Origin: Simiduia aestuariiviva
Lineage (GTDB): Bacteria > Pseudomonadota > Gammaproteobacteria > Pseudomonadales > Cellvibrionaceae
Length of the DNA stretch: 64,000 bases
NCBI RefSeq assembly: GCF_014192475.1
Contig: NZ_JACHXZ010000003.1
Span: forward strand, 248,001-312,000
Direction: 5' to 3'
The first letter of the stretch is position 1; the number at the start of each line of letters is the position of its first letter. The notes below the pieces were generated by a model. It worked only from the letters and a program-made list of their open reading frames with translations. It was not told the origin of the DNA and searched no databases. The translations under genes and the position numbers were made by a program. This document shows positions 44,327-53,791 of this stretch, in pieces.

Positions 44327-44623
44327 TTAAACCAACTTTGAGTTTTGTTGGTTGATATCTGTCATGTAACCCTCTTTCGGCGGCGGCAATTGCAAATAGT
44401 AACCACGCTCAGTGAGCGCTTCGCGCACTTTATCCACATCCACGCGTGCCAATTTCCGACCGTCGCGCAGCAGGAGTGTCATCACGTGTGCGGGCTTGCC
44501 AAATTTTTCCAACAACGCCTCGGGCACTCGCGCCAACCCCTCGGTTTTTCGCACATACAAATACATCTCCGAATCCTTTGGGCTTCGATAGATGTCACAT
44601 AGGTTTTGAATGGCATCAGACAT
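44327..44623 (-). CDS. ycgL: YcgL-domain protein
   Basis: A 98-residue protein beginning 'CDIYRSPKDSEMYLYVRK' and continuing 'VPEALLEKFGKPAHVMTLLLRDGRKLARVDVDKV', the YcgL domain. ATG at 44623 overlaps the rnd stop by 8 bp, and the longer frame to 44707 is not family-like. Function is not established; the fixed association with rnd suggests RNA-related or conserved neighbourhood constraints. Confidence 0.9.
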   Translation of the reverse strand: MSDAIQNLCDIYRSPKDSEMYLYVRKTEGLARVPEALLEKFGKPAHVMTLLLRDGRKLARVDVDKVREALTERGYYLQLPPPKEGYMTDINQQNSKLV

Positions 44624-45791
44624 GTGGGGTCTCTTGTTGATCTTCGGGTGCATAATCAGGAGCATATTCGGGAACCAGAGCCTGTGCCTCACTGTGCAAT
44701 AGTTCACCGATAATAGGATAGCGCCAGCCGGTGAAACTGTCAGGTAATTGCGGCTGCCCCGCCAACACTGAGCGCGCCAACGCCTCTAAATCTTTTTTAC
44801 GGGTCAATATTTCCGGAGTGATGCGCTGGGCGTCCGACACCGATTGTGCAATGGCCTTAAAGCGTTTCAAGACTTCACCCTGACGCGGCGTAAAGGGTTT
44901 GGGCATCCGGTCCGGCAGGCCGTTGGCTTCGGCCTTGGCTATCAATGCCAACAGGGTGTCGCTGTATTCGCGCAGAGCACGGCTGCCCATGCCCTCTATA
45001 TTTGCAAGCTGCTTTGCACTGGTTGGCTTGCGGCGCGCCAATTCCCAAGCGGCGCCCTCTTTCATTAGCCGATTGCGCGGAATATCCAATTCGCGGGCCG
45101 TGCGCTCACGCCACACACAGACGTCCCGCAAGATCGCCAACTGATCGGGGTACAACTTCCACGCGAGCTTTATTTTGGTGTAAGCGTCATCAAATTCTGT
45201 TGGCTGCTCTGCAGCCGCTACCAGTATGGCGCACTCTTCACGCACCCATTCCAGGCGACCTAAGGCCTTTAACTCGGCTAAAATTTTTCCGTAGGCCACC
45301 AGCAAATAGGCCACATCGAGTGCCGCGTAGTGCAATTGCGACTGACTCAGCGGGCGCTGCATCCAATCGGAACGCGTCTCACCTTTCTCTAAGCCCACCG
45401 ACAGCAACTGCTGAATTAACGCGGCATAGCCCTGCGAAAAACCAAAATTCGCAAACGCCGCGGCAATTTGTGTATCGAACATCGGCTTGGGTACAACATC
45501 TAACAGGTAGCGAAATACTTCCAAGTCTTCAGAGCAGGAGTGAATCACTTTGACGGTGCCGGGGTGCGTCATTAACGTGGCCAGCGCCGACAAATCATCA
45601 ATGGCCAGAGGATCGATGAGGTAGCACCCCTGACCATCGCCCACTTGGATCAAACCCGCGTGTGGATAATAGGTTTGACTGCGCATGAATTCCGTATCAA
45701 TGGCAATGGCGGCCTGTTGCTGCCAGCGTGCGCACAGTGATTCCAACTCTGCCTGTGTATCCACCCAGATGGGTGTCGTTGCAATGGTCAT
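44616..45791 (-). CDS. rnd: Ribonuclease D
   Basis: A 391-residue 3'-5' exoribonuclease that trims tRNA precursors. The DEDD domain includes 'AIDTEFMRSQTYYPHAGLIQ' and 'LHYAALDVAYLL', followed by two HRDC domains ('RERTARELDIPRNRLMKEGAAWELARRKP' in the first). Its ATG overlaps the recR stop (TAATG). The 5' 557 bp have an almost identical copy at 35691-36247. Confidence 0.95.
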   Translation of the reverse strand: MTIATTPIWVDTQAELESLCARWQQQAAIAIDTEFMRSQTYYPHAGLIQVGDGQGCYLIDPLAIDDLSALATLMTHPGTVKVIHSCSEDLEVFRYLLDVVPKPMFDTQIAAAFANFGFSQGYAALIQQLLSVGLEKGETRSDWMQRPLSQSQLHYAALDVAYLLVAYGKILAELKALGRLEWVREECAILVAAAEQPTEFDDAYTKIKLAWKLYPDQLAILRDVCVWRERTARELDIPRNRLMKEGAAWELARRKPTSAKQLANIEGMGSRALREYSDTLLALIAKAEANGLPDRMPKPFTPRQGEVLKRFKAIAQSVSDAQRITPEILTRKKDLEALARSVLAGQPQLPDSFTGWRYPIIGELLHSEAQALVPEYAPDYAPEDQQETPHV

Positions 45792-46384
45792 TAAATTTTT
45801 TGCCTGCTTGAAAAGGCGTGCGCCAGTGTGCCGCCATCAATAAATTCGAGTTCGCCACCCAAAGGCACGCCGTGGGCAATGCGCGACACGGACACGTCGG
45901 CTCGCTTGGCGCGCTCGGAAATGTAGTGGGCCGTGGCCTCACCCTCAATGGTGGGGTTGGTGGCCAAAATGACTTCTTCTATATCGCCCTCGGCCAACAG
46001 TGTTTGCAGCTGATCTAAGCCGAGATCGCTGGGGCCAATGCCGTCGATGGGTGACAAGTGCCCGTGCAACACAAAGTAGGTGCCTTGATAGGTGCCCGCC
46101 TGCTCAATGGCGAGCACATCCGCGGGCGTCTCAACCACACACAACATGGATTTGGTGCGCCGCTGGTTGTTGCAAATACTGCATTGATGTTGCTCGGTAA
46201 GGGTGCGACAGCGGTTGCACTCGCCCACCCCGGCGACGGACGCCGACAAGGCCTTAGCCAATCGATCGGCACCCTCGCGGTCGCGCTCTAGTAGATGCAG
46301 CGCCATGCGCTGGGCCGACTTGGGCCCGACGCCGGGCAAACAGCGCAAGGCACTCATTAATTCGTCAATTAGCGGGCTAAACAT
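45791..46384 (-). CDS. recR: Recombination mediator RecR
   Basis: A 197-residue RecFOR-pathway protein that loads RecA at gaps. The helix-hairpin-helix '[20 protein letters not shown]', the zinc finger '[18 protein letters not shown]' and the Toprim domain ('[17 protein letters not shown]') are all present. It lies 26 bp downstream of ybaB on the same strand, the conserved dnaX-ybaB-recR order. The 3' 438 bp are duplicated at 36247-36684. Confidence 0.97.
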   Translation of the reverse strand: MFSPLIDELMSALRCLPGVGPKSAQRMALHLLERDREGADRLAKALSASVAGVGECNRCRTLTEQHQCSICNNQRRTKSMLCVVETPADVLAIEQAGTYQGTYFVLHGHLSPIDGIGPSDLGLDQLQTLLAEGDIEEVILATNPTIEGEATAHYISERAKRADVSVSRIAHGVPLGGELEFIDGGTLAHAFSSRQKI

Positions 46385-46410
46385 TCAGACAGCAACTCGG
46401 GCAGGCTCAA

Positions 46411-46734
46411 TTAAAAGGGCATCTTAAAACCGGGTGGCATAGGCATGCCGCCGGTGATTGCGCCCATCATTTCTTTGTTTTTCTCTTCGACTTTGCGCAC
46501 CGCATCGTTCACAGCGGCGGCCAATAGATCTTCCAGCATTTCTTTATCTTCGCTCAGCAAGCTGGGATCAATGGTCACATTGCGCACGTCGTGACGGCCA
46601 TTCATAACCACCGACACAAGGCCGGCACCGGCGGCGCCCGTCACTTCGGCGCTGGCCAAATCCTCTTGCATCTTTTGCATTTTTTCTTGCATTTGTTGCG
46701 CCTGTTTCATCAGGTCGCCCATATTGCCAAACAT
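46411..46734 (-). CDS. ybaB: YbaB/EbfC nucleoid-associated protein
   Basis: A 107-residue DNA-binding protein: '[42 protein letters not shown]' is the family signature, with '[23 protein letters not shown]' following. Lies between dnaX and recR. Forms 'tweezer' dimers on DNA; global role is not fully defined. Confidence 0.96.
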   Translation of the reverse strand: MFGNMGDLMKQAQQMQEKMQKMQEDLASAEVTGAAGAGLVSVVMNGRHDVRNVTIDPSLLSEDKEMLEDLLAAAVNDAVRKVEEKNKEMMGAITGGMPMPPGFKMPF

Positions 46735-46801
46735 CGTATTACCTCGTTGTTACGTGCACCGATTTGCTACTGCTCGCCGGTGCAGATCATTACTCGTGTA
46801 G

Positions 46802-48997
46802 TTAAAGGGGCTCAACCGTGGACTCATCGAGCCGCGCCTGAAACGTGGCCTCTAGGCGTTTGAGCAGCGGATGATTTTTGACACTGTCGAGCGCCTGCGC
46901 CTGCTTTTCTGCCCGCAGTCGAATGGCGGTAGCCGAGGGCGTTTCGCGGGTGACGGTGCCCGCGCTGATTTCCACCGTCACCGGCTCATTAAAATACGCA
47001 GTCAGCGCATCGGCCAAGCGCTGTTGATGGCTGACATCAAACAGATTGGCATTGGCTTGATCGAGTGTGAAGCGCAAATGGTTGCCCGACACCGCGTCCA
47101 AACAACTATTGGCGGCGGTACTTTGCAACACGCCCCCCACCTTGAGCGCCAAATACAATTCCACCCAGTGCTCCGGTGTGAGCGAAGACAAATTCATGCT
47201 TGGCGGTGACTCGGCCGGCGCAGCTTGCTGTTGCGGGGCCACCACAGCTGCAGGCTCTGGGGCGGACACCTGCGGTGCGGGCGGCGCTGATTGGACTTTG
47301 GCAGTTGGTGTTTGCGCCGCAACAGCAGGTTCAACCGCGGACGGGCGCGGCTGAGGCTTTTGTGAAAAGCTAGGCTGAGGCTCTTGCGACAGGCTAGGCT
47401 GAGGCTCTTGTGACAGGCTGGGCTGAGGCTCTGAAACCACCGAAGGCGCGGGTTCATCGTCGGCATACAGGTTGGAACTTGCCTCATCGTCGTCTGCCCA
47501 CGGCGGCGTGTCGTGCGCGGGCGCCTGGCACTCCGCTGCGTTCGCAGGGGCAAGATTTTCAACAGACGTATTTTCGTGCACCGCTACCTCTGCCACTTGA
47601 GCGACAGGTTGCGCGGGCGCAGCAGTAGGCTCTGCCGACATGGCTGCTGGCTGTGGAGGAGCGGCTTGTGAAACAGGTTGCTGAGGCTCACTCGACGGCA
47701 TCGCTGCCGAGGCGACAGCCGCAGTTTGGCTAGCCTCGGGAGCCTCGGGAGCCGCGGGCTGTGGCGGTATCGGCGCGGGTGCTGGCGCGGCTGCAGGCGC
47801 AGATGCGGTAGCAGGCGTAGATGTAGTAGTTGCTGCAACCGGTGCCGGCGCGGCAGACGCTGGGGTGCCGGCGGGCGGCGCACTTAGGGCCGCTTTTGGC
47901 AGGTCGGCAACACCTTGGGGCTTAAAGGCCATCATGCGCAACAGCACCATGTCGAAGCCCGAGCGCGGGTCGGGCGCCAAGGGTAAATCGCGCCGCCCCA
48001 ACAATGCCGTTTGGTAAAAGAGCTGCACATCCTCGGCGGGCATCTGTGCCGCCAACGCCACGATGCGCTCGCGATCGCCAAAGCTGTTGTCGATGGCTTC
48101 AGGCATGGCCTGCGCGATGGCAATGCGGTGCAGTACCGACAAGATTTCCGCCAACGCGCCTTGATAATCGGGCGCATGCTCGGCCAAATGATTCACCGCG
48201 GCAAACAAGGCCGGCCCATCACTGGCGGCCAGTGCGTTGAGCATGTCGTACACCAAGCCCTGATCGATGGCGCCCAGCATGGCCCGCACATCGGCGTCTT
48301 GCACCTTGCCGTTGCCAAAAGCGATGGCCTGATCGGTGAGCGATAACGCATCGCGCATGGAGCCATCGGCGGCCCGTCCCAGCTGCCAGAGCGCGCTGTC
48401 GTCAAAGGGCACCAGCTCTTTTTCGAGCACAAAGGCCAAGTGGCCCACGATGCGCTCTGGGTTCATGTTTTTTAAATTAAATTGCAAGCAGCGCGACAAG
48501 ACCGTCACCGGCAGCTTTTGCGGATCGGTGGTGGCCAACAAAAATTTAACGTGCGGCGGCGGCTCTTCCAGGGTTTTGAGCAGCGCGTTAAAACTGCTGG
48601 TAGATAGCATGTGCACCTCATCGATGAGGTAGACCTTGTAGCGGCCGCGCGTGGGCGCGTATTGCACGTTTTCCAGCAATTCGCGGGTGTCTTCCACCTT
48701 GGTGCGACTGGCGGCATCCACTTCGATTAGGTCAACAAAGCGACCCTCGGCAATTTCCTGACAGGCGCCGCACTGACCGCACGGCTCGGAGCTGACGCCC
48801 GTCTCACAGTTCAGGCACTTGGCCAAAATGCGCGCAATGGTGGTTTTGCCCACACCGCGGGTGCCGGTGAACAAATAGGCGTGGTGCAAGCGGTTGTGGT
48901 CCAGGGCATTGATCAATGCCTGTAGCACATGCTCTTGGCCCACCATTTCTCGGAAGATGCGGGGCCGCCATTTGCGGGCGAGTACCTGATAGCTCAT
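46802..48997 (-). CDS. dnaX: DNA polymerase III subunits gamma/tau
   Basis: A 731-residue clamp-loader ATPase. 'MSYQVLARKWRPRIFREMVGQEHV' opens the protein, with Walker A 'GTRGVGKTTIARILAKCLNC', a four-Cys zinc module ('CETGVSSEPCGQCGAC') and 'YLIDEVHML'. Residues about 370-590 form a Pro/Ala/Gln-rich linker containing an eight-residue repeat, then a tau C-terminal domain. I take 48997 as the start (the upstream frame to 49093 is not family-like). I saw no obvious A-rich slippery site for a gamma form. Confidence 0.95.
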   Translation of the reverse strand: MSYQVLARKWRPRIFREMVGQEHVLQALINALDHNRLHHAYLFTGTRGVGKTTIARILAKCLNCETGVSSEPCGQCGACQEIAEGRFVDLIEVDAASRTKVEDTRELLENVQYAPTRGRYKVYLIDEVHMLSTSSFNALLKTLEEPPPHVKFLLATTDPQKLPVTVLSRCLQFNLKNMNPERIVGHLAFVLEKELVPFDDSALWQLGRAADGSMRDALSLTDQAIAFGNGKVQDADVRAMLGAIDQGLVYDMLNALAASDGPALFAAVNHLAEHAPDYQGALAEILSVLHRIAIAQAMPEAIDNSFGDRERIVALAAQMPAEDVQLFYQTALLGRRDLPLAPDPRSGFDMVLLRMMAFKPQGVADLPKAALSAPPAGTPASAAPAPVAATTTSTPATASAPAAAPAPAPIPPQPAAPEAPEASQTAAVASAAMPSSEPQQPVSQAAPPQPAAMSAEPTAAPAQPVAQVAEVAVHENTSVENLAPANAAECQAPAHDTPPWADDDEASSNLYADDEPAPSVVSEPQPSLSQEPQPSLSQEPQPSFSQKPQPRPSAVEPAVAAQTPTAKVQSAPPAPQVSAPEPAAVVAPQQQAAPAESPPSMNLSSLTPEHWVELYLALKVGGVLQSTAANSCLDAVSGNHLRFTLDQANANLFDVSHQQRLADALTAYFNEPVTVEISAGTVTRETPSATAIRLRAEKQAQALDSVKNHPLLKRLEATFQARLDESTVEPL
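47351..47432 (-). repeat. 24-bp tandem repeat inside dnaX
   Basis: Three full units and one partial unit of a 24-bp motif (plus-strand CTGAGGCTCTTGTGACAGGC and variants), encoding a repeated 'EPQPSLSQ' segment in the tau linker. It keeps the frame because 24 is divisible by 3, so unit number could vary without breaking the gene. Confidence 0.85.
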
Positions 48998-49191
48998 GGG
49001 CGCTAAACTGCCTGTGTCGTCGTTATAAGTGGCTGAATTGCCGACCAATTCATTCAAACGAACTAGTATATCCCAGTGCCCGCACAGAAACACTGACGGC
49101 GCACCACACGGGGCAAATTGATCGGTGTCACGGCGTCAGGGTGCCGCTATCTGGTAAACTTCGGCCACCTGATACCGAAGCCTCTAACCCT

Positions 49192-49734
49192 ATGAAAATC
49201 ATCGGCATTACCGGCTGGAAAAACAGTGGCAAAACCACCTTAGTGACGCGCTTGGTGGCCGAACTGTGCGCCCGCGGCCTGCGCGTCTCTACGGTGAAGC
49301 ACGCCCACCACAACTGCGATGTGGATCAACCGGGGCGCGACAGCTACCAGCACCGCGAGGCCGGTGCGCACGAAGTGCTTTTGGCGTCGGGCAAGCGCTG
49401 GGCCTTGATGCGTGAACTGCGCGACGAACCGGAGCCAGAACTGGGCGATCTGCTGCCCCATTTGGCGCCGGTGGATATCGTCGTAGTGGAGGGCTTTAAG
49501 TTGGCCCAGCACCCTAAAATTCAGGTGATTCGGGCTGCCAACACCCTAGCCCCTCTGCCCGAACAGGCAAGAAATTTAGTGGCCATCGCCACCGACGACC
49601 CCGCCCTGGTGCCCGCCGACTACGGCTGTGAAGGGCCCCGATTGGCCATAGACGACATTGGCCAAGTGGCGGATTTTGTACTGGCCCACACAGGCCTTGC
49701 GGCCCCGTTAACCCAAGGACACCCCCATGACTGA
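49192..49734 (+). CDS. mobB: Molybdopterin-guanine dinucleotide biosynthesis adaptor MobB
   Basis: A 180-residue GTP-binding protein with Walker A 'ITGWKNSGKTTLVTRLV' and 'VSTVKHAHHNCDVDQPGRDS', the MobB pattern. It assists MobA in attaching GMP to the molybdenum cofactor. ATG at 49192 gives a family-like N-terminus; the frame extends upstream into dnaX antisense and that part is not real. Overlaps moaB by 8 bp, starting a six-gene same-strand run. Confidence 0.92.
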   Translation: MKIIGITGWKNSGKTTLVTRLVAELCARGLRVSTVKHAHHNCDVDQPGRDSYQHREAGAHEVLLASGKRWALMRELRDEPEPELGDLLPHLAPVDIVVVEGFKLAQHPKIQVIRAANTLAPLPEQARNLVAIATDDPALVPADYGCEGPRLAIDDIGQVADFVLAHTGLAAPLTQGHPHD

Positions 49735-50239
49735 TTTCCACCCTCTCAACATTGCCGTACTCACAGTGTCAGATACGCGCACCGAAGATACTGACAGCTC
49801 GGGGCGCACCCTGGTGGATCAACTCACTGCTGCCGGCCATCAGCTGGCCCACAAAGCCATTGTCAAAGACGACATCTATCAAATTCGCGCCGCCTGCTCA
49901 GCCTGGATCGCCGAGGTGGAGGTCAACGCTATTTTGATTACCGGCGGTACAGGATTTGCCGGGCGCGACTCCACCCCCGAAGCGGTGACGCCGCTGTTAG
50001 ATAAAGAAGTGACCGGGTTTGGCGAGCTGTTTCGGCAGGTGTCTTACCGCGATATTGGCACCTCCACCATACAATCGCGCGCGCTGGCTGGGCTGGCCAA
50101 CTATACGGTGATCTTTTGTTTGCCAGGCTCCACCAATGCCTGCAAAACGGGCTGGCAGCTCATTGCCGAGCAATTGGACGCCCGCCACAAGCCCTGCAAT
50201 TTTGTAGCGTTGCTGCAACAAAAGGCGAGCCCACTGTGA
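49727..50239 (+). CDS. moaB: Molybdenum cofactor biosynthesis protein MoaB
   Basis: A 170-residue MogA/MoaB-fold protein that adenylylates molybdopterin. 'LTVSDTRTEDTDSSGRTLVDQL' and 'ILITGGTGFAGRDSTPEAVTPLLDKEVTGFGELFR' are characteristic. It overlaps mobB by 8 bp and moeA by GTGA (50236-50239), so the three are translationally coupled. Confidence 0.95.
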   Translation: MTDFHPLNIAVLTVSDTRTEDTDSSGRTLVDQLTAAGHQLAHKAIVKDDIYQIRAACSAWIAEVEVNAILITGGTGFAGRDSTPEAVTPLLDKEVTGFGELFRQVSYRDIGTSTIQSRALAGLANYTVIFCLPGSTNACKTGWQLIAEQLDARHKPCNFVALLQQKASPL

Positions 50240-51432
50240 GGGCCGATCTGACGCCCGTAGACGTCGCGCTCGACCGCATACTGCGCCACGCACTGCCTTT
50301 GACCGAGCGTGAATCGCGCCCGCTGGCCAGTTGTCTTGGCCGCACGCTGGCCGGCGATCTGCACGCCCCCATCAACGTGCCCTACGAAGACAACAGCGCC
50401 ATGGATGGCTATGCCATCAACACCCGCGACCTGCTGGAATCACCGCTGGCAATTAGCCAGCGCATCGCCGCCGGCCAAGCCGCACAACCCTTGGCGCTCG
50501 GCAGTTGTGCACGCATTTTTACTGGCGCCCCGATTCCAGAGGGGGCCGATGCGGTGGTCATGCAAGAGCAATGTGAAACCGAGGGCGAGCGCGTGCGCTT
50601 TCCACTGCAGGTGGAGCCGGGCAACAACATTCGCCGAGCGGGCTCTGATTTGCGCGCCGGCGAGCGGGTGCTGGCCGCCGGCCACACATTGCAGCCACAG
50701 GATCTGGGGCTGCTGGCATCCCTTGGCTTAACCCATGCCGAGGTGGTGCGCCCGCTCTCAGTCGCCATTATTTCCACTGGCGATGAACTGACGCCTGCCG
50801 GCGAGCCGCTCGCGCCAGGTAAAATTTATAACTCCAACGGCCCACTGCTCACAGGGTTGCTGGCAAAGCTGGGCATAGCCGCGCGTCACACTCAGCTGCC
50901 CGACGATGCGGCCGCCATTCGCGCGGGCCTGCAGGCGGCGGCACAATCAGCGGATCTCGTCATTACCAGCGGTGGCGTGTCCGTAGGTGAGGCAGACCAC
51001 GTTAAACAATGCATTGCTGAGCTGGGTGAGTTGTCCGTGTGGAAGCTGGCCCTCAAACCTGGCAAGCCGCTGGCCTTCGGACGCATTGGCGAGACGCCAT
51101 TCTTTGGCCTGCCGGGCAACCCCGTGGCGGTTTTTGTGACCTTCCTCTTGTTTGTGCGGCCGTTTATTAAACGCCAGCAGGGCCAGGTCAACGTGCAGCC
51201 CCTGTGCATAAAAGGTCGCACCAACTTCACGCGCCCGGCCTCAAATGTTCGCCAAGAATATCTACGCGTGCGTCTCCAAACGGACAACGGCATTACCGCT
51301 TACCCCGATCAAAACTCCGGTGTCTTGTCGTCCACCAGCTGGGCCAACGCGCTCGCCATCGTGCCGCCGCACACCCAAATTAACGAGGGTGATACACTGG
51401 ACACCCTGCTATTTTCAGAGTTGTTATCGTGA
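50236..51432 (+). CDS. moeA: Molybdopterin molybdenumtransferase MoeA
   Basis: A 398-residue enzyme that inserts molybdate into adenylylated molybdopterin. Shows 'NVPYEDNSAMDGYAI', 'RIFTGAPIPEGADAVVMQE', 'IISTGDELTPAGEPLAPGKIYNSN' and 'ITSGGVSVGEADHV'. I take GTG at 50236 because it gives a compact overlap with moaB and no extra N-terminus; the longer frame from 50116 lies wholly inside moaB. Confidence 0.95.
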   Translation: MRADLTPVDVALDRILRHALPLTERESRPLASCLGRTLAGDLHAPINVPYEDNSAMDGYAINTRDLLESPLAISQRIAAGQAAQPLALGSCARIFTGAPIPEGADAVVMQEQCETEGERVRFPLQVEPGNNIRRAGSDLRAGERVLAAGHTLQPQDLGLLASLGLTHAEVVRPLSVAIISTGDELTPAGEPLAPGKIYNSNGPLLTGLLAKLGIAARHTQLPDDAAAIRAGLQAAAQSADLVITSGGVSVGEADHVKQCIAELGELSVWKLALKPGKPLAFGRIGETPFFGLPGNPVAVFVTFLLFVRPFIKRQQGQVNVQPLCIKGRTNFTRPASNVRQEYLRVRLQTDNGITAYPDQNSGVLSSTSWANALAIVPPHTQINEGDTLDTLLFSELLS

Positions 51433-51740
51433 CTAAAATTACTGACCTCGACGCCCAAACCCAATTGGAATTGGAAGCCGCCGCCTTTCGCCGCCTACTG
51501 GCACATTTGGATGAGCGCAAAGACGCCCAAAATATTGACCTGATGAATTTGGCGGGCTTTTGCCGCAACTGCTTAAGTAAATGGTATGCCGCAGCTGCCG
51601 AGGAAAAGGGCATTAACATCGATTATGACGAGGCCCGCGAGCGCGTGTACGGCATGCCCTACAGCGAGTGGAAAGCCAAGCACCAGCAACCGGCCAGTGC
51701 CGAACAGCTCGCCGCCTTCGACAATAAATCCAAAGGCTGA
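51429..51740 (+). CDS. DUF1244 family protein
   Basis: A 103-residue cytosolic protein: 'QLELEAAAFRRLLAHLDERKDAQNIDLMNLAGFCRNCLSKWYAAAAEEKG' matches DUF1244, including the conserved 'CRNC' pair. The GTG start overlaps the moeA stop. Unknown function, but its placement in the cofactor operon hints at a link to sulfur or molybdenum metabolism. Confidence 0.9.
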   Translation: MTKITDLDAQTQLELEAAAFRRLLAHLDERKDAQNIDLMNLAGFCRNCLSKWYAAAAEEKGINIDYDEARERVYGMPYSEWKAKHQQPASAEQLAAFDNKSKG

Positions 51741-51748
51741 TTGCACCC

Positions 51749-52648
51749 GTGGCCATCACTGTCACCGACTTGTTCATCTACCCCGTCAAAAGTTTGCGCG
51801 GCCTGCGACTCGAACGCGCCAGCCTCGATATTCGCGGACTAGCTGACGATCGCCGCTGGATGATCATCGACCAACACCAGCGCTTCGTCACCCAGCGCAC
51901 ACTGCCTGCGCTGGTAACCATACACACGCACCTCACCGACGATGGCCTTTGGCTGCAAAGTCCTGACAGTGAATGTCGCGTTTCGAAAATTTTTTCGGGC
52001 GACCCGACCCCTATCACCGCCCACATTTGGTCTGACGAGGTGCAGGTGCTGGACGAGGGCCCCGCCGTCGGCCAGTGGTTAACCGAGGTACTCAAGCACA
52101 CGTCGCCGCTGCGATTGGTGCGCCTGAGCGACCAACCGCGACCGCGCGCCAAACCCGAGTACTTAGGGCCGGCGCACACCGTGTTCGCCGACATGGCGCC
52201 GCTGCTCATCGCCAATCAGGCAAGCCTCGATGCGCTAAATCACGCCCTCGTCGACGGCACTGAAGCGCCGGTACCTATGGATCGGTTTCGCCCCAACATC
52301 GTTCTCACGGGCCTCAACGCTTTTAGCGAGCACCGCATTGCGCGCTTGCGCCACAGTGATTTTTCGCTCGCGCTGGCCTATCCCTGTGAACGCTGCGTGG
52401 TCACTACCGTGGATCAAACGACGGGGCAACGGCACCCGCAGGGCGAGCCCTTCCCCACCCTCACCCGCCTCAACCCCATGCCCGCCTACGGCAGCGGCGC
52501 GCACGCCAAACCGGCCAATCTCAAGGCCCCAGCCTTTGCCGAAAACGCCTATTTAACGGGCGCTGAACGCGGACTGCTGATGGTGGGCGATCGCCTGTGG
52601 GTGGATGAACTGCGCACTCTTGAGTCCCCGCCCAATGCCCTCGGATAA
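51749..52648 (+). CDS. YcbX-like MOSC-domain protein
   Basis: A 299-residue protein. The MOSC N-terminal part 'VTDLFIYPVKSLRGLRLERASL' and the MOSC domain 'FRPNIVLTGLNAFSEHRIARLRHSDFSLALAYPCERCVVTTVDQTTG', with the conserved Cys in 'CERC', bind the molybdenum cofactor. YcbX family members detoxify N-hydroxylated compounds using Moco. No ferredoxin domain is fused at the C-terminus. It closes the cofactor-related operon before TetR. Confidence 0.88.
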   Translation: MAITVTDLFIYPVKSLRGLRLERASLDIRGLADDRRWMIIDQHQRFVTQRTLPALVTIHTHLTDDGLWLQSPDSECRVSKIFSGDPTPITAHIWSDEVQVLDEGPAVGQWLTEVLKHTSPLRLVRLSDQPRPRAKPEYLGPAHTVFADMAPLLIANQASLDALNHALVDGTEAPVPMDRFRPNIVLTGLNAFSEHRIARLRHSDFSLALAYPCERCVVTTVDQTTGQRHPQGEPFPTLTRLNPMPAYGSGAHAKPANLKAPAFAENAYLTGAERGLLMVGDRLWVDELRTLESPPNALG

Positions 52649-53258
52649 TCCGCTGTCGCCCCTGCTGCTGGAAAAAAATCGACCCCAGCAGGCGCGCGCC
52701 ATTGCCACCTATGAGCGCATTTTGGCAGCGGCGGCGCAGTTGCTTAGCGAGGTCGGTGTGGACAACATTTCTACCAATCTCATCGCCGAACAAGCGGGCA
52801 TTACGGCGCCCGCGCTGTACCGCTACTTTCCCAACAAATATGCCCTGCTCTATACCTTGGGCGCGCGCCTCATGGACCGACAAAATCAAGTGCTGATCGC
52901 TTGGTCTGAACGGCATCAACACCATCAAACAGCGCTGATTGACCATATGCTGCCACTGCTGGAGGAAACCTACGCGGTCACTGCAAATACGCCGGCGGGG
53001 CTGGTACTGATGCGCGCCTTGCGCGCCCTGCCGGTGATGCAAGATGTACTGCTGGAATCCCACCGCGCCATGAGTGAATGGGCACTGGCACACTGGCCCC
53101 TGACCCGCGCCAAAGACAACCTGCGCCGCCTGCGCCTGACGCTGCAGATGGCCACAAGCGCGATCGAGCTGGCTTTGGAAGATCCAGACATGCCGGCAGA
53201 GTTCGCCCTGCGGGAAGCCGCGACCATGCTGCAGAGCTACTGGCGCCAGCAAATATAA
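52635..53258 (+). CDS. TetR-family transcriptional regulator
   Basis: A 207-residue regulator. The N-terminal helix-turn-helix reads 'ATYERILAAAAQLLSEVGVDNISTNLIAEQAGITAPALYRYFPNKYALL'. ATG at 52635 overlaps the MOSC gene by 14 bp. The ligand-binding half is divergent. The regulon is unknown but probably includes the adjoining genes. Confidence 0.9.
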   Translation: MPSDNPLSPLLLEKNRPQQARAIATYERILAAAAQLLSEVGVDNISTNLIAEQAGITAPALYRYFPNKYALLYTLGARLMDRQNQVLIAWSERHQHHQTALIDHMLPLLEETYAVTANTPAGLVLMRALRALPVMQDVLLESHRAMSEWALAHWPLTRAKDNLRRLRLTLQMATSAIELALEDPDMPAEFALREAATMLQSYWRQQI

Positions 53259-53435
53259 CGCAGCGCATTCCAGCCCATCGCCCACCGATATTTCATGGCC
53301 ATTGCCAAAGGGCCTCATTGCCCGCTAGTATTCGAAAAGTTAATCATGACTATCTTTTTAAATTGCTCAGTTACTATCACCGCTGACCCACATGAGCGGA
53401 AGCGCACAAAGAGGCGCACAAAATGGAGAAAAACC

Positions 53436-53789
53436 ATGCAACGACAGCTAGGCTTGCGCCAAATCCTCCCAGTAATCCTCTGCGTGATCTCACTCAGCGC
53501 CTGCGACAATGCCAACCAACCTGCGCCGCGCAAGCTACAGCCCCAAGATCCCGACCTCGCCACTTTGTACCAGCGCAGTTGCTTTGCCTGCCACGGCACC
53601 GGCAACCCCACCGCGCCGCAAACTGGCGACCTGCACAACTGGGCACCGCGCATGGCGCAAGGTATGGACACGATGATTGATCACGTCGTGGAAGGCTATC
53701 GCGGCATGCCACCCATGGGGCTGTGCATGGATTGCTCTGCGGAAGATTTTGAACGGCTAATTGAATTTATGGCCACGGGGGCGGAATAG
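53436..53789 (+). CDS. Class I cytochrome c lipoprotein
   Basis: A 117-residue cytochrome c5-like protein. A lipobox 'VISLSAC' ends the signal peptide, the heme motif is 'CFACH', and 'MPPMGLCMDC' holds the likely axial Met with a second cysteine pair (as in c5). ATG at 53436 has a GGAG site. Directly upstream of the FAD oxidase gene, 2 bp from its start, so it may pass electrons from that enzyme. Confidence 0.88.
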   Translation: MQRQLGLRQILPVILCVISLSACDNANQPAPRKLQPQDPDLATLYQRSCFACHGTGNPTAPQTGDLHNWAPRMAQGMDTMIDHVVEGYRGMPPMGLCMDCSAEDFERLIEFMATGAE

Positions 53790-53791
53790 CT

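Noticed and set aside
44945-45553. Open frame of 202 codons on the plus strand
   Set aside because: It lies antisense to rnd, whose DEDD and HRDC motifs are clear, and its composition is that of a shadow frame.
48998-49191. SRP RNA gene upstream of dnaX, as in some pseudomonads
   Set aside because: The conserved GTCAGGTCCGGAAGGAAGCAGC-type core is not present on either strand.
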